Below, in pieces: positions 14,972-22,028 of a stretch of 23,568 nt of DNA; positions within the stretch are counted from its first letter, which is position 1, and the number at the start of each line of letters is the position of its first letter. A program made the position numbers and the translations under genes. The DNA is from REEB76 sp049698775. Lineage in GTDB: Bacteria > Pseudomonadota > Gammaproteobacteria > Natronospirales > REEB76. Location of the stretch: NCBI GenBank assembly GCA_049698775.1, contig JBAVYM010000033.1, positions 1 to 23,568 of the forward strand. Direction: 5' to 3'. Below the pieces are notes generated by a model that did no database searches, had not been told where the DNA came from, and saw only the letters and a program-made list of their open reading frames with translations.

Positions 14972-16099
14972 TCAGGCGGATTGCCGAGTATGCCGGTAAA
15001 GTACTTTGCGCTGTTGCAGGTAATCGAGGATGTAATTGAAGCACCCCTCATTGCGCCCGACAGTTTCCGGCGGATGCACGCCCGGCTGGTGAAATTTGCC
15101 GTCCAGCACCAAGTTTGCAGCCGCGGCACAGGTGAACCCGGTGGTGCGCGCCATCGAGGAAAATCCCGTGGCCGGATCGTATTCGTCATGCACTTCCCAG
15201 ACATGGCGTACCCGGGTGCCCCGCTCTTCGCCTTCCACCGTCACGCGCATAACCGTCAATTCCAGCTCGCCCGGCATCAGCTTCCATTGATCAATCAGCA
15301 GTTTTGCAGCTACATCCAGCGGCCGCACTTTGGCGCCGCCGATTTCAATCGCGTCTTCTGAAAAAAATCCCGCTTGTACAAGCGCCTCGATCAGCGCCAC
15401 GTGTCCCGGATAACGCAGGGTCTTTTCCGACATCTCCGGAATATGCGCCATGGTTTTGAGCAGCGAGCGCAGGCCATCGGTGTTGAAGGCTTCGAGTTTT
15501 CCCACACCTTCGAATTCCACCATCTCACGTTCCGTCAATGCCGGCAGCGTCACCACTTTACCGCCGCGCTGCAGGCGCGCCGGACGGGTGTATTCCTCGA
15601 TCACGTCAATCGGCGAGAACGGCGCCTTATACAGGAATGGCAGCCGCGGGTGTTTTGGCAGGCCGCCCACCAGACATTCGAAACGCGATACTTTCATCTG
15701 GGCGTCGTGGTAACCGAGAATGATGTTATCCATGCCTGGTGCCACACCAATGTCCACCAGCGCAGTGACGCCTTGTCGTTTCGCGAGTGCGTCCAGTTCC
15801 AGCGCATCTTCGGGAAAGAACGAAATGTCCGCCACGTTTTTGCCCGCTCCAATCAATGTTTTGAGGGTCCGGTAACCCATGAACCCCGGCACGGCGCACA
15901 CCACCAGTGTGAATGGTTGCACGAATGCCTTGAGCGCCGCTGCGTCGCCGATATCCAGCGCGCGAGTCTTGATGCCGTACCTGGCCAGCCGCGCCAAGGC
16001 CTGCGCGTTCATGTCCGCCGCGGTCACGTCATGCTGGCGCGCCAAGTCCTGCGCGATCACGCCACCCACCATGCCCGCGCCCAATACACAAATACTCAT
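14972..16099 (-). CDS. Saccharopine dehydrogenase family oxidoreductase
   Basis: NAD(P)-binding enzyme of 375 codons. The N-terminal Rossmann domain starts at once with ICVLGAGMVGGVIA (GxGxxG at G7-G12) and DVTAADMN for the dinucleotide. The C-terminal catalytic-type domain includes ALVDIGVAPGMDNIILGY, CLVGGLPKHPRLPFLYKAPFSPIDVIEEYTRPA and TLRYPGHVALIEALVQAGF, all typical of the Lys9/lysine-dehydrogenase branch. Possible reactions are saccharopine cleavage or lysine oxidation; the exact substrate is unresolved. The closing part, HQPGVHPPETVGRNEGCFNYIL, is also conserved in the family. No lysine-pathway gene adjoins it; the neighbours are two small cysteine-containing proteins. The start has GAGAG about nine bases upstream. 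Confidence 0.92.
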   Translation of the reverse strand: MSICVLGAGMVGGVIAQDLARQHDVTAADMNAQALARLARYGIKTRALDIGDAAALKAFVQPFTLVVCAVPGFMGYRTLKTLIGAGKNVADISFFPEDALELDALAKRQGVTALVDIGVAPGMDNIILGYHDAQMKVSRFECLVGGLPKHPRLPFLYKAPFSPIDVIEEYTRPARLQRGGKVVTLPALTEREMVEFEGVGKLEAFNTDGLRSLLKTMAHIPEMSEKTLRYPGHVALIEALVQAGFFSEDAIEIGGAKVRPLDVAAKLLIDQWKLMPGELELTVMRVTVEGEERGTRVRHVWEVHDEYDPATGFSSMARTTGFTCAAAANLVLDGKFHQPGVHPPETVGRNEGCFNYILDYLQQRKVLYRHTRQSA

Positions 16100-16247
16100 T
16101 GCGTTGCTCTCTTCGACCGGTGCGCATGATTTTCAAATCAGGTCGCCCATCTTGGTGCATGGCGGCGGCGAGAGCAAGGCGGCTGTCGGCCGGGAGTACA
16201 TTTCTGCTAACCTAGTGCCCATTCATTCCAAGCAAGTGGACACGCAC

Positions 16248-16649
16248 ATGGCGATCGAAGCGAAAGACTTGGACATCAAGATGCAGACCGAACAACTTTA
16301 CCTGGAAGAGGTGTTCACCGACCGCAGCGTCGGCACCATCCAGCGGCTCACGCCGGTCACCCGCGATGGCGGCCCCGACCAGACCCGCGCGGTGATCTAT
16401 TCTGGCCAGACTCAGATTCTCACGCCCATGGGTACGCTGCCCATCAGCTTCGACATCGAGGCCAAATCCCTGCACGAAGCCGCACAGAAATTCGGCAATG
16501 CCGCCAAGGCCGCCATCGAACAGACCATGAAACGCCTGGAAGAACTGCGCCGCGAGGCGGCTTCATCCATCGTGGTACCGGGCGCGGGCAACGGCGGTCT
16601 CGGTGGCTTGGGCGGTCTTCCGGGCGGCGGGAAGATCAAATTGCCGTAA
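16248..16649 (+). CDS. Conserved small protein of unknown function
   Basis: A 133-codon cytoplasmic protein. The N-terminal half is beta-rich (EEVFTDRSVGTIQRLTPVTRDGGPD, AVIYSGQTQILTPMGTLPISFDIEAKSL). A long amphipathic helix follows (EAAQKFGNAAKAAIEQTMKRLEELRREAASSIVVP), and a glycine-rich tail with GGLGGLGGLPGGGK. I have seen similar proteins in Pseudomonas- and Xanthomonas-type genomes annotated only as cytoplasmic or hypothetical proteins, so the family looks conserved but without a role. The frame is open far upstream; the ATG at 16248 is chosen because the upstream part is antisense to the neighbouring enzyme gene. The gene is divergent from that enzyme and converges with the ParB-like gene across a hairpin repeat. 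Confidence 0.8.
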   Translation: MAIEAKDLDIKMQTEQLYLEEVFTDRSVGTIQRLTPVTRDGGPDQTRAVIYSGQTQILTPMGTLPISFDIEAKSLHEAAQKFGNAAKAAIEQTMKRLEELRREAASSIVVPGAGNGGLGGLGGLPGGGKIKLP

Positions 16650-16650
16650 G

Positions 16651-16731
16651 TTGTAGGAGCGGCTTCAGGCAGGATGCCGAGAGCAGCCAGCCGCGATTCC
16701 AAAATCATCGCGGCTAAAGCCGCTCCCACAA
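16651..16731. repeat. REP-like palindrome (TGTAGGAGCGGC / GCCGCTCCCACAA), bidirectional terminator candidate
   Basis: TTGTAGGAGCGGCTT (16651-16665) and AAGCCGCTCCCACAA (16717-16731) pair in 14 of 15 positions. Inner segments CAGCCGCGAT and ATCGCGGCTAAAG also pair. The repeat exactly fills the gap between two convergent genes, starting one base after one stop codon and ending four bases before the other. Confidence 0.85.
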
Positions 16732-16735
16732 TTTA

Positions 16736-17722
16736 TTATTCCGAAGATAAGGCCGCGACGATGGCGAGATCGGCCGGTTTCACCGACTCGACATTGAAAC
16801 CGCGCGCGGCGGCGGCCATGCGCGTCAAGGCCGCCGCCATCGGCATGGGTGGCTTGTCATCGCCTTTCTTCTGGCGCACCCAGCGCACCGGATTGATGCG
16901 CGCCACCACGTAGTTGCGCAGGTACGGCGACTTGAAACCGCGCGCCTGCAATTTCGCGATGATCTTCTTCACCTCCGCATCAATCTGTCGGAGGCGCGCG
17001 GCATGATCCCGCCGTTGCGCGAGACTCGCGGGTAGCGTGCGCTCGCTGAAGCGGTCCAGCTTCTTCAGAAACGGACTGTACGCGCCGCCGGCGAAGCGGC
17101 TGTTGTCTTCATACAGGATGCCGAGCGTCAGAAGTTCCGGCGCCTCGAATTCCGCGCGGAATTCATTTTCCTTCGCGCGCGGCTGGCGTTTGGCAAGATC
17201 GCGCGCCATGCGTATCACTTCCAGCGCCCGGTCCTTGAGGTTGTGGGCCTTCTCGGTATTGAGCGCCAGGATGCGAAATGCCAGCGACTCGTCCGGCGAG
17301 ACCAGTGCGGTGATTTGCTTGAGCCCCAGCACTTTCGCTGCGGCCAGACGATGCCGGCCGTTGGGCGTCCACAATTTAGCGTCGGCGCCGCGCACCACGA
17401 TGATGGGGTCCAAAAACGCACCGCTCTCCTCGATCTTCTGCGCCAAGCGTTTGGTGTGAGTGGGTGAGAGATCGCGTTGGAAGGGCGTGGGCTGCACCGC
17501 CGTGATGGGCAATGTCGCCAACAATACCGGACGCCCGGACAGGGGTTCGCGGTAGCCGCCGATGGCAGTACCGCCCGCGTGAATCACTTCCTGCGCGAGC
17601 GGTGCGAGTTCTGCTGCTTCCATGCCGAGAACAATCTGCGCGGCATCCAGGCCGCGTTTGTCCTTGCGTGGAACCAGCCGCTTGCGCGTCGCGTCGGAAA
17701 CCTTGCCCGCCTTTTTGCCCAT
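16736..17722 (-). CDS. Orphan ParB/Srx-fold protein
   Basis: A 328-codon protein with a ParB-like N-terminal domain at about residues 68-160. TLPITAVQPTPFQRDLSPTHTKRLAQKIEESGAFLDPIIVV corresponds to ParB box I, and WTPNGRHRLAAAKVLGLKQITALV to box II (NGRHR at 121-125). This fold binds and hydrolyses CTP in true ParB. The C-terminal part, with many basic residues and FKSPYLRNYVVARINPVRW, is unlike canonical ParB, and there is no parA neighbour and no visible parS-like site here. It is therefore probably not the chromosome-partition ParB; a regulatory or nucleotide-binding role is possible. The first 25 residues are very basic. It converges with the 133-codon gene. Confidence 0.88.
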   Translation of the reverse strand: MGKKAGKVSDATRKRLVPRKDKRGLDAAQIVLGMEAAELAPLAQEVIHAGGTAIGGYREPLSGRPVLLATLPITAVQPTPFQRDLSPTHTKRLAQKIEESGAFLDPIIVVRGADAKLWTPNGRHRLAAAKVLGLKQITALVSPDESLAFRILALNTEKAHNLKDRALEVIRMARDLAKRQPRAKENEFRAEFEAPELLTLGILYEDNSRFAGGAYSPFLKKLDRFSERTLPASLAQRRDHAARLRQIDAEVKKIIAKLQARGFKSPYLRNYVVARINPVRWVRQKKGDDKPPMPMAAALTRMAAAARGFNVESVKPADLAIVAALSSE

Positions 17723-17984
17723 GCCGATACCTGATGTTCCGGGACATTTGCCGGAGTATGCGATGGTCGCAAGTCTAACATTTGCTCAGGTTCTGTCCGA
17801 GGTTGCTGCAGCCTTGACTCCGTAGTTGCTGTAAGCCGTTGCCGACCGAAAACCTCAATCTGTCGAGGAATGACCGCCCTCCGGGCACTGGCGCTGCGGC
17901 TCTGTGCGTGACGGCGGGATTCGCGTAGGATTCGGCGTATCAATCGGCGGAAATGTAACCCGCCGCGGAGCCATTGGGTCAACG

Positions 17985-20123
17985 ATGCATCTGTTTATAC
18001 CGGCAATCTGGATTACGGCAGGCATCGCACTGTATGTAGGTGTTTTTTTCACTTCTGCTGCCGTATACCTCAAAAAGCAACCGGCATTCCTGGAGTTTGG
18101 CCTGTTGGCCCTTCTGCTTAGCATCAACCTGGCGCTCACACCGAGCTTTTACGCAATGCATCCTCCTGAAGTGTTAGGCACGATATTGCTATATCGGTTT
18201 TCCTTGTCCTGTTTCATTTATCCGGCTGCAGTATGGTTCATTGGAACCTACACTCGTATGGGCATGCAGAAGTTCATGCCCTGGATAATTGCAAGCGTTT
18301 TGATATACGGTACGTTTATTATTGCGAATATTTATTCAAACGGGACTCTGTTCTATACACACTTTACTCTGGATAAACCAATCATATTCCCTTGGGGTGA
18401 GACCGTCAGCAATCTTTCCGCCACATCCGGCAAGTTGTGGTGGTTGTACTCGGCAGTCTCTTACGCCTTTTTCATTTGGGCTTTATGGCGTTGCCAGGTC
18501 ATGTGGCGCTCAGGTTTGCGGTACAAAGCGATTCCGCTTGCTGCGTACTTATTGATCCAACTGGCTGCCGTAGTACGCGACAGATACTACGGGCTTTCGG
18601 ATGTCCCGTATATACCAGTGGGTCAGTTCGTGTTCCTGGCGTTAGTGCTGATCATGGGCTTCGCCCTGCTCCGGGAAATGCGGCAACGCACAGCCGAGAT
18701 GGAACAGAGCTTGAATGCACTGCAAACAGAAACTGAACGGCGCCGGTATATCGAAAATCGTTTGCACCACATGGCATATCACGATTACCTCACCGGCCTG
18801 CCGAACCGCCGGTTGCTGCGCGAGATCCTCAAAGGCACACTCGAACAACACCGGGCCACCGGCCTGCTCGGTGCCATCGTGTTTCTGGACCTGGATCATT
18901 TCAAAACCATCAACGATTCCTTGGGCCACCAGGTCGGCGACAAGCTCTTGAAGCAGATCGCCGAGCGCCTGCGCGGCGCGTTGCCCGAAAGCCGCTGCGT
19001 GTGCCGCCTGGGCGGCGACGAGTTCGCGGTGGTCATGGGCAATCTGGGTCGTGACCGCGGTCCGGCCGAAGCCAGCGCCATGCACGCGGCGGAAGTCCTG
19101 CGCAACAGCCTCATCCAGCCGTTTCTCATCAACCACCACGAGCTGGTGATAGGCACCAGCATCGGCGTTACGCTATTCCCGAATGAAACCGCCGATGCCA
19201 GCGGCCTCATGCGCCAGGCGGACATGGCTCTGTACAGCGCCAAGGCCGCTGGGCGCAACACCGCCGCGGTATTCGCCGCCCAGATGCAGGAAGACGCCGC
19301 CCGCCGGCTGGTGGTGGAGAAAGGCCTGCGCAAAGCGCTGGATAAACACGAACTCAAGCTCTACTTCCAGCCCCAGTTGAACATGAACGGCGATCTCATC
19401 GGAGCCGAAGCCTTGTTACGCTGGCACCATCCCGAATACGGCCTGATGGAACCGCGGCATTTCATCGGGGTGGCGGAGGAAACCGGATTGATTCACGCCG
19501 TCGGTGATTACGTGTTGAATGGCGTGTGCGAGTGCATCCGCAGATGGGAGCAGGCACAACTGCCCAGCCCGCCGCGGTTGTCGCTTAACGTCAGTCCCTG
19601 GCAGCTCGCCACTGCCGGGTTTGCCGCCAAGGTCAAACGTGCGATTGCACTGGCCGAGGTGGATCCCTGGCGCCTGACGCTCGAGATCACCGAGAACGCG
19701 GTGCTGCAGGACATCGAGGATGTGGCGCGCACCATCCAGGAGCTGAGCGCACTCGGCGTGCGCTTCTCGATTGACGACTTCGGCTCCGGCTACTCGGCGC
19801 TCGCCTCACTCAAGAAACTGCCGCTGCACGAACTCAAGATAGACCGTATCTTCGTCAGCGAGATGCGGCTGGAACCGGCGGATCAGTTCATCCATACCAT
19901 CATCGCCATGGCGCATCACATGGGCCTGTACGTCATCGCCGAAGGCGTGGAAACCGAAGCCCAGCGTCACGCTCTGGCGGCCATGGGTTGTCATGCTATT
20001 CAGGGTTACCTCATCAGCCGACCGCTGGAGGTGGGGGAATTTGAGCGCTGGCTCAAGACACCGCGGTTGCTGCCGGAGTCCGTCGCCCCGGCGCAACTGC
20101 GGCTCGAAAACAACAAATCCTGA
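17985..20123 (+). CDS. Seven-TM sensor GGDEF-EAL cyclic-di-GMP protein
   Basis: A 712-codon membrane protein of cyclic-di-GMP signalling. Seven hydrophobic segments cover about residues 1-230 (7TM-type sensor), followed by a coiled linker (LREMRQRTAEMEQSLNALQTE). The GGDEF domain has AYHDYLTGLPNRR, FLDLDHFKTINDSLGH and an intact GGDEF at 343-347, but no RxxD inhibitory site before it (PESR instead). The EAL domain has E475-A-L, N535, EITEN (567-571), DDFGSGY (597-603), K618, EGVE (653-656) and Q673, so it looks catalytically complete. Both synthesis and breakdown are possible. The ATG at 17985 opens TM1; an upstream GTG in frame has no ribosome binding site. The sensor half is visibly AT-richer than the enzymatic half. 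Confidence 0.95.
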   Translation: MHLFIPAIWITAGIALYVGVFFTSAAVYLKKQPAFLEFGLLALLLSINLALTPSFYAMHPPEVLGTILLYRFSLSCFIYPAAVWFIGTYTRMGMQKFMPWIIASVLIYGTFIIANIYSNGTLFYTHFTLDKPIIFPWGETVSNLSATSGKLWWLYSAVSYAFFIWALWRCQVMWRSGLRYKAIPLAAYLLIQLAAVVRDRYYGLSDVPYIPVGQFVFLALVLIMGFALLREMRQRTAEMEQSLNALQTETERRRYIENRLHHMAYHDYLTGLPNRRLLREILKGTLEQHRATGLLGAIVFLDLDHFKTINDSLGHQVGDKLLKQIAERLRGALPESRCVCRLGGDEFAVVMGNLGRDRGPAEASAMHAAEVLRNSLIQPFLINHHELVIGTSIGVTLFPNETADASGLMRQADMALYSAKAAGRNTAAVFAAQMQEDAARRLVVEKGLRKALDKHELKLYFQPQLNMNGDLIGAEALLRWHHPEYGLMEPRHFIGVAEETGLIHAVGDYVLNGVCECIRRWEQAQLPSPPRLSLNVSPWQLATAGFAAKVKRAIALAEVDPWRLTLEITENAVLQDIEDVARTIQELSALGVRFSIDDFGSGYSALASLKKLPLHELKIDRIFVSEMRLEPADQFIHTIIAMAHHMGLYVIAEGVETEAQRHALAAMGCHAIQGYLISRPLEVGEFERWLKTPRLLPESVAPAQLRLENNKS

Positions 20124-20434
20124 ACTAGCGGCAGGCCCTCTTTATACGGACAAGCATGAGCCTCCTGCGGCCGGTGGCACAACGCTCCTTACAAAACTAG
20201 AGGACGCTCTGACTAAACAATCCTTGCCTGCAAGGCGAGGATTTGCGGGCGGTCGGCTTGAAGCCGACTTGAATTCTTTCCCTCTCCCCTCACGGGGCGA
20301 GGGGCCGATCTTATCTCCGCTCGCCCAGACACTGTGCCGCACTTGCCTGGCCTGAAGCCGAGGGATTTCGCCCATCTCCGATAGAGACATTAAAATTTCC
20401 ACTGGCGGAACAGGAATCCAGCTCGCGGATTACG
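20124..20434. repeat. Gene-free gap with three hairpin repeats
   Basis: About 310 bases between two convergent genes without a credible ORF. It holds a TCCTTGCCT-GC-AAGGCGAGGA stem (20221-20240), GTCGGCTT-G-AAGCCGAC (20252-20268), and a CCTCTCCCC-TCAC-GGGGCGAGG repeat at about 20281-20303 related to the copies in lhr. They probably serve as transcript ends for both genes. Confidence 0.65.
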
Positions 20435-21772
20435 TCATTGAGGGATAACCGACAACATACTCATGGACACCAACTGCCTGATGACATCCATCTGTTCGGG
20501 GGAAGCATCCGTTGCGGAAATCCTTGCCGGCTCGCGATAGGAGTCGAGGATCTGGATTATGGGCGGCGGCAATGAGAGTAATTTGTAGGTGGCTTTATCC
20601 AGCAGCACCCGCTCATCATCTTGGACAATAAACCCGAAGCGACGGTGATTAAACATTAGCTTATGGTCAACATGATTGTCTGCCAAAGACACTGAGTGGG
20701 CATCCTGTTTATCGCTCGGCTCGTCATTGCTTAATCCATCCGTATCCAGGTACTTCTGCAGTTCCAGCCAGCCCAACCACTGGGAAGGGTTTTTTTCAAG
20801 GTATGCACCAAGTATGGCATACAGCTTTTCGGTCGCCATCCGGCAATAAGCTTCCCGATCTTCCCCGTCAGCAAATGGTTCGATCTTGTCGTGAAACGTG
20901 ATAGTACGTTCCATCGGTCCGGTTATTTCACAGATCACCGGCACGATCGGCATCTTCAGGAAATGGGACAGAAACGCAATCCCCTTCCTTGCATAAATCG
21001 GCTTGCCCAGCAGGGGCACCCTCACCATTTTGGCATCACGCCGTCCGGCGCCTTGCACGCCGGTATTGCCGTCTATATAGGCTAATAATGACCACCCGGC
21101 CCGTGCTTTGCGTGCCATCGTCAAAGCCGCGGTGGACTCCTCTGCATTCACAACCAAAAACTGGGAAGTGCTGTTGAAATACTTTTGGCACCCCGCATGG
21201 TTTTCCATGTAGCGCGCCGTTTGTGTAGCATAAATTTTGTCTTCAACCGGAAGAATGTAATTAAAGCCCCGGCTCATCAGTAAAGGGTTGATGAGCCGGT
21301 AGGATCCGTAATGAAAAGTACAGAATATGACGGGTTTCTCTTTAGCCGCTATCAGTATTGAACCTGGATCGGATATTGTGGTGCTTTTCAATAAAAAAAA
21401 ACTGTCCTCATCCAGATCCGAGCAATCCCGGTTGAAAAGGATCTCGTCAATTATTCCAGCATGCTCTTCGATGGGTATGTCAGGCAGCAAGTGGCGCAGA
21501 TTCGCGGACGCGAATTCCATGGAATTGCGTTCCAGTTGATCAATTTCTTTCCGGTACGAATGTCCTGCTGCCGTCCGGCCGGTGAATTTTTCATACAAGT
21601 GAGCTATTTTTCCAAGGTATTCGTGTGTTGCAAGCATTAGCTGTCTCGCGATGTCAGGCCATGCCAAAACATTGATATCATTCGGATTAAAGTCATGATT
21701 TGCTGGTGTATTGACTGCAAAAATGGGCCTGGTTCGTCCTGGCGGATTAGCGTCAGTCCGAAGCAGGCCCAA
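20435..21772 (-). CDS. LpxL/HtrB-type acyltransferase fused to a PqqD-like (RRE-like) domain
   Basis: A protein of up to 445 codons. Residues about 130-345 resemble the LpxL/HtrB lysophospholipid acyltransferases: PVIFCTFHYGSYRLINPLL (block I), AYIDGNTG, VRVPLLGKPIYARKGIAFLSHFLKMPIVPVI (block II) and NPSQWLGWLELQKY near the end of the domain. The usual HxxxxD/E box is HYGSYR (154-159), with Arg at the acid position. After a polar linker (345-370), residues 372-445 (FGFIVQDDERVLLDKATYKLLSLPPPIIQILDSY...) fit a PqqD-like winged helix, the fold used to bind RiPP leader peptides. No signal peptide or TM segment is clear. The apparent TTG start overlaps a hairpin; a TTG at 21667 or the ATG at 21637 (residue 46) is more likely. 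A small ORF with a strong ribosome binding site lies upstream on the same strand. Confidence 0.7.
   Translation of the reverse strand: MGLLRTDANPPGRTRPIFAVNTPANHDFNPNDINVLAWPDIARQLMLATHEYLGKIAHLYEKFTGRTAAGHSYRKEIDQLERNSMEFASANLRHLLPDIPIEEHAGIIDEILFNRDCSDLDEDSFFLLKSTTISDPGSILIAAKEKPVIFCTFHYGSYRLINPLLMSRGFNYILPVEDKIYATQTARYMENHAGCQKYFNSTSQFLVVNAEESTAALTMARKARAGWSLLAYIDGNTGVQGAGRRDAKMVRVPLLGKPIYARKGIAFLSHFLKMPIVPVICEITGPMERTITFHDKIEPFADGEDREAYCRMATEKLYAILGAYLEKNPSQWLGWLELQKYLDTDGLSNDEPSDKQDAHSVSLADNHVDHKLMFNHRRFGFIVQDDERVLLDKATYKLLSLPPPIIQILDSYREPARISATDASPEQMDVIRQLVSMSMLSVIPQ
21719..21770 (-). terminator. Terminator/attenuator-like hairpin between small ORF and acyltransferase gene
   Basis: On the minus strand GGGCCTG (21770-21764) pairs with CAGGCCC (21731-21725), extended by an inner TTCG/CGAA stem across one mismatch, then ATTTTTG. 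It lies about 70 bases after the small ORF stop and overlaps the first codons of the apparent downstream frame. It would reduce read-through from the peptide gene to the enzyme gene. Confidence 0.55.
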
Positions 21773-21836
21773 TTATTTACTGAGCAAGATGCGGCGATTC
21801 AAGAACCGTCCTGCATCTTTAAATACCACAGAATCA

Positions 21837-22028
21837 TCAAGCGGCCGATAATGCTTTATCGCACTGTGCGACACTTGCCATGACAAACTTCTTCTTGTTT
21901 GAATCCTTGATTTCTGTGATACCCAGGTTCTGCTTCCTTGCTGAATCTTTTCCCCAGAACACCACATCGGTGGTATCTCTGGATGCCATATCCTGGCTTT
22001 TATTGAACACAACATTATTACTGTTCAT
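21837..22028 (-). CDS. Small 63-codon peptide, candidate precursor peptide
   Basis: An uncharacterised small protein. Its ATG at 22028 follows a near-perfect AAGGAGG site eight bases upstream, the strongest ribosome binding site in this part of the window. The peptide is polar and Asn/Asp/Lys/Ser-rich, with a short imperfect repeat: NNVVFNKSQDMASR and TDVVFWGKDSARKQ. It ends with KKKFVMASVAQCDKALSAA, holding three adjacent lysines and the only cysteine. No signal peptide or TM segment is seen. It is 64 bases upstream of the acyltransferase/PqqD-like frame on the same strand, and a terminator-like hairpin separates them, a layout typical of RiPP precursor-maturase pairs. The precursor role is inferred. 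Confidence 0.55.
   Translation of the reverse strand: MNSNNVVFNKSQDMASRDTTDVVFWGKDSARKQNLGITEIKDSNKKKFVMASVAQCDKALSAA

Noticed and set aside
15374..16129. 251-codon plus-strand frame
   Set aside because: Antisense shadow of the saccharopine-dehydrogenase-like gene.
17870..17915. Possible GEMM cyclic-di-GMP riboswitch near the GGDEF-EAL gene
   Set aside because: A GTCACGCACAG string resembling the GEMM start occurs on the minus strand, but the tetraloop, the receptor helix and the downstream GGGGUUACC-like end are missing, and the strand is wrong for the GGDEF-EAL gene.
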